In this document: positions 37,686 through 45,915 of the stretch, in pieces
Position numbering within the stretch: position 1 is the stretch's first letter
Layout of the letters: each line of letters begins with the position of its first letter
From: Syntrophorhabdus sp. PtaU1.Bin058
GTDB taxonomy: Bacteria > Desulfobacterota > Syntrophorhabdia > Syntrophorhabdales > Syntrophorhabdaceae
Direction: 5' to 3'
DNA: 64,000 bases
Assembly: GCA_002067975.1 (NCBI GenBank)
Contig: MVRS01000074.1
Location: 1 to 64,000 of the forward strand
Made by a program: the position numbers and the translations under genes
Notes under the pieces: model-generated
What the model was told of the DNA's origin: nothing
Seen by the model: the letters and a program-made list of their open reading frames with translations, nothing else
Databases searched by the model: none

Positions 37686-38406
37686 GAACCTCAGGAAGAC
37701 ATTCGGCGGTGTAGTAGCTGTCGATAACGTCAGTTTCGATGTTGAACAGGGTACCCTCCTCGGAATAATCGGACCGAACGGGTCAGGCAAGACCACAACG
37801 GTGAACCTGATCACGGGATTTCTCAAGCCCGATTCCGGCAAGGTGTTGTTCAAGGGACGGGATATCGCAGGCCTTCGGGCATCGAAGATCACAAACCTCG
37901 GCATCGGAAGGACATTCCAGATGGTAAAGCCCTTTTACCGTTTGCCCGCCTTCAAAAACCTTGTCGTGCCGCTTTTCTCTCCACGGGTAAAAAGGATGGG
38001 CGGCCACTATGGCGAAAAAGACACACTGGCCCTCGATATCCTTGAGGACATAGGTTTTGAGAGGGATTCTGCCGTGCCTTACAAACCGGCCAGCATACTT
38101 CCCCATGGATATCTGAAACGACTCGAGATGGCGAGGGTGATTGCCCTTCAAAGCGAGCTCATCGTCTTTGACGAGCTTTATTCGGGACTGACCCTGGCGG
38201 AAGTGGCGAGCATATCGCCCATGATAGAGAAGCTGATCGAAACCGGTAAGACGATCATTATGGTGGAGCATCGCCTGAAAGAGCTTTTCAAGATTGCCCA
38301 TAAGATAGTAGTTCTGGATCAGGGCAAAAAGATCGCGGAAGGCAGTCCCAGGGAGATCATGAAACAGCCGAGCGTTAAAAAGGCCTACCTCGGGGTGGAA
38401 TTATGA
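37666..38406 (+). CDS. livG: ABC transporter ATPase, LivG type
   Basis: 246 residues, GTG start inside livM. Walker A is GPNGSGKTT. The signature loop is LPHGYLKRLEMAR, and Walker B is LIVFDELYSGL, where the usual proline after DE is leucine. The H-loop is in MVEHRLKEL. LivG-type proteins typically have LPYGQQRRLE, so this copy is somewhat divergent but keeps all catalytic residues. Confidence 0.9.
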   Translation: MEYLKIENLRKTFGGVVAVDNVSFDVEQGTLLGIIGPNGSGKTTTVNLITGFLKPDSGKVLFKGRDIAGLRASKITNLGIGRTFQMVKPFYRLPAFKNLVVPLFSPRVKRMGGHYGEKDTLALDILEDIGFERDSAVPYKPASILPHGYLKRLEMARVIALQSELIVFDELYSGLTLAEVASISPMIEKLIETGKTIIMVEHRLKELFKIAHKIVVLDQGKKIAEGSPREIMKQPSVKKAYLGVEL

Positions 38407-39170
38407 GTATGTTGTCCGTAAAAAACCTTACCGTATTTTATGAAAACGCAATCGCCATAAACAAACTGTCCATCTCTGTCAATAAGGATGAGATCGTGGG
38501 TGTCATCGGGCCCAACAGCGCAGGCAAGACCACGCTGATGAACACGATCTCCGGTCTGATGCTTGACACGAAACTAAAGGAAGACCGGAGGGGCGGCATA
38601 CGGATCAGCATCTTCGGTTCGGTTGAATACCTCGATGAAAATATCACCAACCTGTGGCCGGACAAGAGGGTAAGAAAGGGTATTGCCCTGTGCAGGGAAA
38701 GACATCCTGTGTTCGGGGAGAGCGACGTTGAGGAGAACCTCAAGATCTCGGGATACCTCAGTTCAAAGGAACAGGTGAAAGAATCCCTGTCCCTTGTATA
38801 TGATACATTTCCCAAGCTTCTTACGATGAGACGAAGAAAGGCAGGGCTCATGAGCGGCGGGGAACAGCAGATGCTTGCCATAGGGATTGCCCTTATGGCA
38901 AGGCCACGGCTTTTACTTCTTGACGAACCGCTGCTGGGCTTAAGTCCCAACATCCAGGCCCAGCTTGTAGAGGCGATTCAGAAGATCAAGCAGCAGACAA
39001 ATATGACGATCCTTATCACCGAGCAGTTCGCGAGACCGCTCATCCCGATTATTGATCGCGGGTATGTCATCGAAAACGGCATGTTCGCGTTCGGGGGCAG
39101 TAAAGACGAGCTTTATGACAACCCCGATGTACGAAAAGCCTATTTCGGAGTGGACTACGATGAGGAATGA
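38403..39170 (+). CDS. livF: ABC transporter ATPase, LivF type
   Basis: 255 residues. Walker A GPNSAGKTT, signature LMSGGEQQMLAIG, Walker B LLLLDEPLLGLSP. Between Walker A and the Q-loop region it has extra residues (about 50-75, around RISIFGSVEYLDENITNLW) compared with common LivF. Starts within the livG stop (ATGA) and ends 11 bp inside the next gene, an acyl-CoA ligase, so transport and activation are expressed together. Confidence 0.9.
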   Translation: MSMLSVKNLTVFYENAIAINKLSISVNKDEIVGVIGPNSAGKTTLMNTISGLMLDTKLKEDRRGGIRISIFGSVEYLDENITNLWPDKRVRKGIALCRERHPVFGESDVEENLKISGYLSSKEQVKESLSLVYDTFPKLLTMRRRKAGLMSGGEQQMLAIGIALMARPRLLLLDEPLLGLSPNIQAQLVEAIQKIKQQTNMTILITEQFARPLIPIIDRGYVIENGMFAFGGSKDELYDNPDVRKAYFGVDYDEE

Positions 39171-40779
39171 GTGTATATATGAAGCCTTTTTGAGAACGGT
39201 TGCAAAATACACAAGCAAGGTTGCCCTCGTATATCTTGGGGACAAATATTCTTTTACAAAATTGAAGAAGCTGGCGGAACGGGTCGGCACCGGTTTCTAC
39301 AAACTCGGAGTTCGTCCGGGAGACAGGGTGATGCTTTACATCCCGAACTCCCCTCAATGGATCCTGGCCTGGCTTGGTCTCCAGTATATCGGCGCAGTTG
39401 CCGTACCGGTAAGCCCCATCTACACGGCCCACGACATGGGATACATTGCCCGTGATTCCGGAGCGCGGGTGATACTCTGTAGCGACACGAATTTCGGTTA
39501 TGTGAAGCGGGTAAAGGCTGAAGGGGTTCCCCTCGATACGGTGATCGTAACAAACATAGCAGACATGCTCCCCTGGTGGAAACGGTATATCGGGTTTGCT
39601 TTCGATAAGATCCCGGATGGAAAGGTTGATGCGAACGATATATACACGTGGGACAAACTTTTAAGGACCGAGGCCGATCCGTCGTGCATGGTAACTTCAA
39701 AACCTGACGATATCATGCAGATCCTGTACACGGGAGGCACGACAAAATTTCCCAAGGGCGTTCCCTTTACCCACACGGTCTTTATTGATGGTCTTATGGC
39801 CCAGCTCAAGGTCAGCGAGCCTATCATACCGCTGGATCAGAACAGGATTGTCCAGGGTGCTCCGCTCTTTCATATCCAGGGCGAGATATTCAGCCTGGGC
39901 CCCATCTGTCTTACCGGTTCAACGGTTATTCTTATGCCGAGGGTGAACCTCGACGCTATTTTCCTTTACGTGAAAAGATACCATGCAACAACACTGTTCG
40001 GTGTCCCTGCCCTTTACAGGATGTTTCTTGACCACGACAGGATTGATTACTACGACCTCTCGTCGCTGAAATACTGCTTTACCGGTGGCGATGTGATCCC
40101 CACCGAGGTGATGAGGAGGTGGAAACAGAAATTCGGCGTACCCATCTCTCAGGGTTACGGCACCACGGAGACCGTAGGCGGCGTGACCATGGTGCCCGTT
40201 GGGGGAGATTGGCCTGAAGATTCGATCGGCCCTGTCCTCTCTATCAAGAAGGTAAAGATCGTTGATCCCGATACGCTCGAGGAGGTGCCTGTAGGCCAGC
40301 CCGGCGAGATACTCGTCCATTCCGATCCGATGATCGACCGTTATTGGAATAAGGAAGAGGAGACGCGCGAGTGCTTCGTGAATATAGACGGTCTGTTGTG
40401 GTACCGTACCGGGGATATCGTTCGGGCTGACGACAAGGGGTACCTCTACTTTGTCGACCGGACCGCGGATATCATCAAGCATAAGGGCTACCGCGTATCC
40501 GCCTCGGAAATAGAGGCCGTTCTGAAGGACCATAGCGCCGTTATCGCCGCTATTGCGGTAGGCGTCCCTGACAGGCGCGTAGGCGAAAGGATAAAGGCCT
40601 TCGTTGTCCTGAAAGAAGACGTCGAGGGTGTGACGGGATATGAACTGATCCGGTGGTGTAAGGACAGGCTGACGTCATACAAGGTGCCGGAATATATCGA
40701 ATTCAGGGACATGCTCCCGAAATCGAAAGTCGGCAAGTATCTGCGCAGGGAGCTAAGACAACAGGAACGCAAGAACTAA
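39160..40779 (+). CDS. AMP-forming acyl-CoA ligase coupled to the transporter
   Basis: 539 residues from the ATG at 39160, whose codon lies inside the end of livF. The P-loop reads YTGGTTKFPKG (residues 190-200) instead of the common YTSGTTGxPKG. Other motifs are normal: GYGTTE, WYRTGD, DRTADIIKHKGYRVSASEIE and the terminal lysine in KVGKYLRREL. It resembles long-chain or aryl acyl-CoA ligases. Translational coupling with livF suggests that it activates the imported acid at once, trapping it in the cell. Confidence 0.9.
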   Translation: MRNECIYEAFLRTVAKYTSKVALVYLGDKYSFTKLKKLAERVGTGFYKLGVRPGDRVMLYIPNSPQWILAWLGLQYIGAVAVPVSPIYTAHDMGYIARDSGARVILCSDTNFGYVKRVKAEGVPLDTVIVTNIADMLPWWKRYIGFAFDKIPDGKVDANDIYTWDKLLRTEADPSCMVTSKPDDIMQILYTGGTTKFPKGVPFTHTVFIDGLMAQLKVSEPIIPLDQNRIVQGAPLFHIQGEIFSLGPICLTGSTVILMPRVNLDAIFLYVKRYHATTLFGVPALYRMFLDHDRIDYYDLSSLKYCFTGGDVIPTEVMRRWKQKFGVPISQGYGTTETVGGVTMVPVGGDWPEDSIGPVLSIKKVKIVDPDTLEEVPVGQPGEILVHSDPMIDRYWNKEEETRECFVNIDGLLWYRTGDIVRADDKGYLYFVDRTADIIKHKGYRVSASEIEAVLKDHSAVIAAIAVGVPDRRVGERIKAFVVLKEDVEGVTGYELIRWCKDRLTSYKVPEYIEFRDMLPKSKVGKYLRRELRQQERKN

Positions 40780-40801
40780 GATCAAGACAGATACGCCGGA
40801 T

Positions 40802-41055
40802 AAGGCAGTAGATAGTCAATAGCGAGAAGCATAAACCCCGTAAGTCGTGAGGCGTAAGGCGTGAGGCGATTTAACCCTTTACGACTTACGCCTTACGATT
40901 TACGGATGTTCCGGGTTCTTTTACAGTTCGCTATATACGATATACTATTCACTTCTTTTTCCGCCGAATGTTCTTTTGGGAATCTCGATATACGAACTAC
41001 GATATACGGTTTGTTGCAGTAGTCCCCTCACGACTTACGATTTACGACTTACGGG
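40802..41055 (+). repeat. Largest 7-bp repeat island, nested inverted blocks
   Basis: Blocks: GATAGTC/AATAGCG (40810-40824); GTAAGTC, GTGAGGC, GTAAGGC, GTGAGGC (40840-40867); its reverse complement (40877-40904); ATATACG/ATATACT (40932-40948); CGATATA, CGAACTA, CGATATA (40986-41006); and CACGACT-TACGATT repeats (41028-41054), again complementary to the first GTAAGGC block. It fills most of the 393 bp between the ligase and the next gene. Confidence 0.9.
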
Positions 41056-41172
41056 TGTGTCGCTATGAGTTGCCTTTCCGTGAAAAACGGAGAATTTGGG
41101 GCTTGACTTTGATCATCGTATCTGGCCTATATATCTTACCAGATCTTCTCAGGACACGTGTCGAGTGTGAGA

Positions 41173-41832
41173 ATGGACAGTGCGAAGACCGATCATAACC
41201 CCATGGAATGCCTTTCCCCGACCTTTTTCATTGATAGCGACAACCCGGCGATAAGGGATGTAGCCGGGAAACTGACGTCAGAACATATGGGGGATGTCGA
41301 GAAGGCGGTCAGGCTTTTTTATTTCGTCCGCGATCAGATCCGCTACAACCCGTATACCCCGCGGTTCCTCCCGGAGCATTTCAGGGCGAGTGAAACATTG
41401 GCGCGGGGCGAGGGGTTCTGCGTACAGAAGGCCACGCTCCTTGCAGCCCTTTCAAGGGCGGTAAAGATCCCTGCAAGGCTCGGCTTTGCAGTTCTCCGCA
41501 ACCATTGTCTCCCCGAACGGCTGTCGGCGCTCCTCATCAACGATGAGATCCCCGACCACGGGTATGCCGAGCTTTTCTTGGAAGGCAAATGGATAAAGGC
41601 CACACCTGCCTTTGACGGGTATACGTCCGGCAGGAACAGGATGGTACCCGTGGAATTCGACGGCATCCATCACGCATTGCTTCCGTCGCTCACTGTCGAG
41701 GGTAAACTCCATATCGAATATCTCTCCTTCCGGGGGGAGTATGACGATATCCCCTTTGAGCTGCTCACAGAATGGCTTTCTTCCTCGCTCACCCCTTTGG
41801 GGAGGAAGGTTATCCTTGAGGACCATGGCTGA
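41173..41832 (+). CDS. Transglutaminase-like cysteine protease family protein
   Basis: 219 residues from the ATG at 41173 (a GTG at 41158 and an ATG at 41203 are alternatives). The papain-like triad is visible: C83 in GEGFCVQKA, H129 in DHGYAEL and D148 in TPAFDGY. No signal peptide is seen, so it is probably cytoplasmic. Family members cleave or modify amide bonds; the substrate is unknown. A possible promoter (TTGACT at 41103) lies upstream but its -10 spacing is poor. Confidence 0.83.
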   Translation: MDSAKTDHNPMECLSPTFFIDSDNPAIRDVAGKLTSEHMGDVEKAVRLFYFVRDQIRYNPYTPRFLPEHFRASETLARGEGFCVQKATLLAALSRAVKIPARLGFAVLRNHCLPERLSALLINDEIPDHGYAELFLEGKWIKATPAFDGYTSGRNRMVPVEFDGIHHALLPSLTVEGKLHIEYLSFRGEYDDIPFELLTEWLSSSLTPLGRKVILEDHG

Positions 41833-41837
41833 TCGTG

Positions 41838-41857
41838 GGGACCGGATGACCGGTCCC
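41838..41857 (+). terminator. Hairpin after the transglutaminase-like gene
   Basis: An 8-bp stem GGGACCGG/CCGGTCCC with loop ATGA begins a few bases after the stop codon. There is no proper T run (TGATCTTT follows), so termination is uncertain; it may protect the transcript end. Confidence 0.5.
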
Positions 41858-42036
41858 TGATCTTTGGATCCGGGACAGAAAGTAATCAGAACAATTCGCA
41901 TCATCACCCTTCATTACCCTGACCGAACACGCAAGTAACGTAAAATTCTTAAGGAAAAGTTTTTTAGGTCGATAATCAGGTTTAAACAAGGGCATGATTG
42001 ATTTTTACATGCCATAAATCCACGAGGAGGCTCATA

Positions 42037-42432
42037 ATGTACAAGATTGAGAAAAAGGATTACGGTTTCTTTATCACTTTCTCCGGTTTCGTAAAGGCTG
42101 ATGAAATGAAGCAGTGGGTTGCAGAGTCCGGGAAGGCCTTGGCGGGCCAGCCCAAAGGATTTGGTATATTTGCAGATTTGCGTGAACTGAAGCCATTGCC
42201 CTCGGATGCTCAGCAACTGATGGAGGAGGGACAGAAGCTTTACAAACAGAAGGGAATGGTGCGTTCCGTTGTAGCCCTGAACAGCGCTACCATGACAATG
42301 CAGTTCCAGAGAATTGCAAAAGAGACCGGTATCTACGAATGGGAAAGGTACGTCGATGCCTCCAGGATACAGAATTGGCAGCAAGTGGGTGTTGACTGGA
42401 TCAAGAACGGCATAGACCCCGACAAAAATTGA
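42037..42432 (+). CDS. Small protein resembling STAS/SpoIIAA-like domains
   Basis: 131 residues from the ATG at 42037 (GAGGAGG upstream). The pattern, two beta strands (YKIEKKDYGFFITFSGFV), an amphipathic helix, FGIFADLRELKPL and a C-terminal WQQVGVDWIK, looks like single-domain STAS/SpoIIAA-like proteins, but I cannot assign it firmly. No membrane segment. Single gene between a hairpin and a repeat island. Confidence 0.6.
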   Translation: MYKIEKKDYGFFITFSGFVKADEMKQWVAESGKALAGQPKGFGIFADLRELKPLPSDAQQLMEEGQKLYKQKGMVRSVVALNSATMTMQFQRIAKETGIYEWERYVDASRIQNWQQVGVDWIKNGIDPDKN

Positions 42433-42473
42433 TCATCACAGATTCCCACGGGCAAGCCCCGGTAAAATAAGGA

Positions 42474-42504
42474 AGCAGAGAGCATGGAGCAGAGAGCTGA
42501 GAGT
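42474..42504 (+). repeat. Short 7-bp repeat island
   Basis: GCAGAGA, GCATGGA, GCAGAGA, GCTGAGA (42475-42502), the same words as at 30202-30230. Confidence 0.85.
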
Positions 42505-42508
42505 AAAA

Positions 42509-42603
42509 TACCAGCGAGTTCACGAGCGAGAGGGGGAGGCTCCACGGACCGGGGCACCCACCCGGTGGGTGGGTCGCGTGGAGGGGGCGACGCAAGCCCC
42601 GGG
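42509..42603 (-). repeat. REP-like nested hairpin element (inverted copy)
   Basis: An outer inverted repeat CTCCACG (42540-42546)/CGTGGAG (42577-42583) encloses an inner perfect stem ACCCACCC (42556-42563)/GGGTGGGT (42567-42574). The flanks GGGGGAGG and GCGACGCAAG also match, in reverse complement, the elements at 47740-47935. Confidence 0.85.
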
Positions 42604-42655
42604 ATTATGTGTGTTTTCTCCGGCTGCAAAAGGGTATAATAAAGATCTTGTTGAG

Positions 42656-43441
42656 ATGACACACGAATTTGACGGGAAGAAGTATGAAGAGGCGTCTGCC
42701 CACCAGAAGGAATGGGGCTCGGCCCTCATAGGGGAACTCGATCTCCAGGGGGATGAGCGCGTTCTTGACCTTGGGTGCGGGGATGGCGTTTTGACCGCAC
42801 AGATTGCCGGCCTTGTACCCAACGGACGGGTCACAGGTATCGACGCCTCGCAAGGCATGATCGAGGCAGCCCTGCCAAGGACGCGCGATAACCTCCGGTT
42901 TATCCTGATGGACATCAACGCTATCGGCTTCCACGAGGAGTTTGACGTCGTTTTTTCAAACGCGACACTGCACTGGATCAAAGACCACAGGCGGCTTCTC
43001 CGGCACGTACGACGCTCCCTGCGCGACATGGGGAGGGTCCGCTTCAACTTTGCAGGAGAAGGCAACTGCCTTTACTTCTTCAGGGTGATCCGGGAGGCGA
43101 TGTCGCTGGAGAAATACTCCCCGTACTTTGCCGGCTTCCAATGGCCGTGGTACATGCCTCCCCTTGACGAATACAGGGAACTCGTTAAAGAGGCCGGTTT
43201 TCATGAAGCCAGGGTCTGGGGAGAGAACGCCGACAGGTACTTCCCGGACACGGACACAATGGTCCGCTGGGTCGACCAACCAAACCTTGTGCCTTTTCTG
43301 CCGTGCATCCCGGAGGAGCAGAGGGCCGGGTTCCGGGAATGGGTTGTCAAAAGAATGATAGAAGAGACACAACAGCAGGACGGAAGATGCTTCGAGACCT
43401 TCCGCCGGATCAACGTCTCGGCAAGAAAACAGGTACGATGA
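42656..43441 (+). CDS. SAM-dependent methyltransferase (Tam-like)
   Basis: 261 residues from the ATG at 42656. The frame runs back into the REP element, which is not considered coding. Class I motif VLDLGCGDGVLT (residues 36-47), acidic loop GIDASQGM, and FSNATLHWIKDH typical of trans-aconitate methyltransferase relatives. The true acceptor is unknown. Convergent with the next gene. Confidence 0.85.
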   Translation: MTHEFDGKKYEEASAHQKEWGSALIGELDLQGDERVLDLGCGDGVLTAQIAGLVPNGRVTGIDASQGMIEAALPRTRDNLRFILMDINAIGFHEEFDVVFSNATLHWIKDHRRLLRHVRRSLRDMGRVRFNFAGEGNCLYFFRVIREAMSLEKYSPYFAGFQWPWYMPPLDEYRELVKEAGFHEARVWGENADRYFPDTDTMVRWVDQPNLVPFLPCIPEEQRAGFREWVVKRMIEETQQQDGRCFETFRRINVSARKQVR

Positions 43442-43477
43442 GCAATCCGATACGGCGGAAGGCCCTCCACGATGTAG

Positions 43478-44074
43478 TCATCTCATCAGCCGCCGCATCG
43501 AATAATTGTAAGCGACAATCTGCCAGACGATCAACACGAGGATGACCGTTGTGCCGGAGACAGGCAGGCCCCTGTAAGAGAATATGTCCTGTTTTTGGAT
43601 CCTCTCTTTCGGTCTGTCCTGTTCGCCGTTCTTCAGCAGGTCGAAGCCCAAGCCCAATGTAATGAACCCTGTTTTGCCGTTAACGGCATTTTCCGGCGGC
43701 ACTTTATAGATGGAGACATGGAAACAGGAGAGGCAAAAGAGGAGGATCAGGAGGGCAAGAGAGGTCAGCATTGCCGTCTTGGCAGCCTTTCCCGTTAATA
43801 TGGCTTCGCGTTCGTCACGTTCCCGTATAAATGTAATCTTTGCTATGACCTGATCCCGAAAGGGTCCGGAAACCACCAACCGGACACAGAGATACATGGA
43901 AAGCACCATCCACAGCGCGAAAACGAGTCCCATGAAATTGTTCATGAGCCTGCCGAAGCCGGCGTGATGGCTTACGGCCCCGGCACCGTAAAGGTAAGAA
44001 AGGCCTGCAAGTACGGCGATTACGGGAATCCCGCACAAAAAAACCTTCAATAGTATTGAGTCGACCCTCTTCAT
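43478..44074 (-). CDS. Membrane protein of an XRE-associated pair
   Basis: 198 residues with about four membrane helices (residues 8-30, 45-66, 100-122, 172-192) and a cytoplasmic segment RERDEREAILTGKAAKTA between helices 2 and 3. Similar DERE-containing membrane proteins are commonly encoded right after a small XRE regulator, as here (ATGA overlap). Function unknown; possibly a sensor or anti-regulator. Confidence 0.7.
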   Translation of the reverse strand: MKRVDSILLKVFLCGIPVIAVLAGLSYLYGAGAVSHHAGFGRLMNNFMGLVFALWMVLSMYLCVRLVVSGPFRDQVIAKITFIRERDEREAILTGKAAKTAMLTSLALLILLFCLSCFHVSIYKVPPENAVNGKTGFITLGLGFDLLKNGEQDRPKERIQKQDIFSYRGLPVSGTTVILVLIVWQIVAYNYSMRRLMR

Positions 44075-44301
44075 TGTACCTCCTCCTCAACCGAAAAGAT
44101 TGTATGTATGTCTGTTTTAAAGTAACGGGCAATGCGGAACGCCAGCTCAAGTGAAGGGTTGTAGCCGCCCCCTTCGATCGCAATGATCGTCGCCCGCGTC
44201 ACCCCCACTTCTTTTGCGAGCTGTTCCTGGGTTATCCGCTGTTCCGCCCTGAGGACGTGCAGGCGATTGACTATCTTGAGTTGCAGCAGGGACTTGGACA
44301 T
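44071..44301 (-). CDS. Small XRE-family transcriptional regulator
   Basis: 76 residues, almost all a helix-turn-helix: NRLHVLRAEQRITQEQLAKEVGVTRATIIAIEGGGYNPSLELAFRIARYF, ending in the FSVEEE segment common to YozG-like regulators. Its promoter contains a near-perfect palindrome over the -35 box, pointing to autorepression. Co-translated with the membrane protein that follows. Confidence 0.9.
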   Translation of the reverse strand: MSKSLLQLKIVNRLHVLRAEQRITQEQLAKEVGVTRATIIAIEGGGYNPSLELAFRIARYFKTDIHTIFSVEEEVQ

Positions 44302-44332
44302 TTTTTACACCCTCTGTTTTATTGTTGGCTCA

Positions 44333-44361
44333 ATTGTATACTTTAAATGACATAATGTCAA
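44333..44361 (-). promoter_or_regulatory. Promoter with palindromic operator for the XRE pair
   Basis: On the minus strand: TTGACA (44361-44356), 17-bp spacer, TACAAT (44338-44333). The 13-bp near-palindrome TGACATAATGTCA (44348-44360) covers the -35 box and spacer. Confidence 0.75.
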
Positions 44362-44408
44362 GTTTATTTTTCTTTTATACGAAAAAAACATATACCTGCA
44401 CGTTATCC

Positions 44409-44435
44409 TTGACAGAAATGATGCAATGATATAAA
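44409..44435 (+). promoter_or_regulatory. Promoter of the HD-GYP gene
   Basis: TTGACA (44409-44414), 15-bp spacer, TATAAA (44430-44435) preceded by TGA, an extended -10. The short spacer lowers certainty. It is divergent from the XRE promoter and 48 bp from the operator. Confidence 0.55.
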
Positions 44436-44468
44436 CAGACAGAAAACCCCTTCAGGAGAACGACATAC

Positions 44469-45728
44469 ATGCAACGTCAAATCACAGTTAACCTTGGTAA
44501 TCTTGTTCTCTCGCTTTCTGATGCGATGGATCTGGCCAGTCCCTTGTTAACCCAGCATCAGCAAAGGACGGCATTTGTTGTGTGGGAGATGGGAAAGGCC
44601 GCAGGCATCCCGAATGGAAGGCTGGAAACGACCTTCATAGCTGCGTTGCTTCACGACATCGGTGCCTTTTCGCTGGAGGAGAAGATCACCCTGCGAAACT
44701 TTGAAGTCGAAAATGTCGAGACCCATTGTATGCGCGGTGAAATCTTACTCAGCAACATACCGTGGCTGAAGGACTCGTCAAAGATAATCAGGTTTCATCA
44801 CAAGGAGTGGCAGGACTGGGAAGAATCGATTGAAAACCCTCTTGTCTTTGAATCGCAGTTATTATTTCTCGCCGACTTTCTCGAGCGTCAGGTAAAACGG
44901 GATCACTATATCCTTCATCAGCATGAAGATATCATCTCGCAAATAAAGTCTTCATCGGGTTCGTTATTTCACCCTCAGGTTGTAGACCTTTTCCTCGCAG
45001 TCTCCGGCAGTGAAGAATTCTGGCTGGACTTGGTTTCTCACAGGTTATATTCCCTCCTTCTTAACGAGGGCCCTTTCAGGAAGATAGAGATAGAGCTTTC
45101 GGATATATCCCTCATATCCGAATTGTTCAGGAATATAATCGACTTCCGTTCACGGTTTACCTCAACGCACTCTTCAGGCGTTGCCGCATCCGCTTCTATG
45201 CTGGCAAGACTTTTTGGCCTTGCCGAAACAGAGGTAAGGCTCATGGAGGTTGCCGGCAACCTCCATGATATAGGCAAGCTGGCAGTACCCAACAGCATCC
45301 TGGAAAAACCGGCCAGCCTGACCACGGAAGAGATGGCTATCATGAAATCACACACATACTATACGTATTTTGTTGTCGATACCATCGGCGGCCTCCAGCA
45401 GATTGCCGAATGGGCCGCCTATCATCACGAGAGGCTTGACGGTTCCGGATACCCCTTCCATTGTACGGCAAAGGAATTGAACACCGGCGCACGCATAATG
45501 ATGGTCGCAGATATGTTTACCGCACTGGCTGAAGACAGGCCGTACAGAAAGGGCATGAACAAAGAGGAGATCATCCGTATCCTTAAGCAGTTTTCCGACC
45601 GTCACCTTCTGGACGACCGGATAGTGAAGCTTCTCTTTGAGAATTATGAGATTATTTTACCCCAGGCAATGGAAAAACAGGCTGCTGCAAGGGAATTCTA
45701 CGAAAAGCAATTTCCCGCTATTAAATAA
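44469..45728 (+). CDS. Tandem HD domain / HD-GYP signalling phosphodiesterase
   Basis: 419 residues. The first HD unit has LLHDIG (H62-D63) and FHH (H110-H111). The second is a complete HD-GYP domain: NLHDIGK (H266-D267), HHERLDGSGYPF (from H319) and RIMMVADMFTALAEDRPYR. HD-GYP proteins hydrolyse cyclic di-GMP (some also 3',3'-cGAMP) with a bi- or trinuclear metal site. There is no response-regulator domain, so the first HD unit may sense or be a second enzyme. No membrane segment. Confidence 0.88.
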   Translation: MQRQITVNLGNLVLSLSDAMDLASPLLTQHQQRTAFVVWEMGKAAGIPNGRLETTFIAALLHDIGAFSLEEKITLRNFEVENVETHCMRGEILLSNIPWLKDSSKIIRFHHKEWQDWEESIENPLVFESQLLFLADFLERQVKRDHYILHQHEDIISQIKSSSGSLFHPQVVDLFLAVSGSEEFWLDLVSHRLYSLLLNEGPFRKIEIELSDISLISELFRNIIDFRSRFTSTHSSGVAASASMLARLFGLAETEVRLMEVAGNLHDIGKLAVPNSILEKPASLTTEEMAIMKSHTYYTYFVVDTIGGLQQIAEWAAYHHERLDGSGYPFHCTAKELNTGARIMMVADMFTALAEDRPYRKGMNKEEIIRILKQFSDRHLLDDRIVKLLFENYEIILPQAMEKQAAAREFYEKQFPAIK

Positions 45729-45735
45729 TATAACC

Positions 45736-45907
45736 TGTAAGTCGTGAGCGAAAAGCTGTTCAACGTTCAAGGTTCTACGTTCAACGTTTTTTAAATTCAT
45801 ACCTTCCACTGTTCTGCCTGGCCCATTCAATCTCTCTGTTTTGTGTTAACATTGAACGTTGAACATAGAACATTGAACGGGTGTTATTTTTCTACGCCTT
45901 ACGGAGT
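45736..45907 (+). repeat. 7-bp repeat island with nested inverted arms
   Basis: Outer arm GTAAGTC-GTGAG (45737-45748) and inner arm GTTCAAC, GTTCAAG, GTTCTAC, GTTCAAC (45758-45786) face the inner partner AACATTG, AACGTTG, AACATAG, AACATTG (45848-45877) and the outer partner CTACGCC-TTACGG (45892-45904). It separates convergent genes. Confidence 0.9.
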
Positions 45908-45915
45908 TATAGTCT

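Noticed and set aside
41103-41133. Promoter TTGACT ... TATATA before the transglutaminase-like gene
   Set aside because: Spacer would be 19 bp and no better -10 is present; not strong enough to list as a feature.
42569-42655. 29-codon N-terminal extension of the methyltransferase
   Set aside because: It is encoded by the REP-like hairpin, and the SAM-binding fold begins normally after the ATG at 42656.
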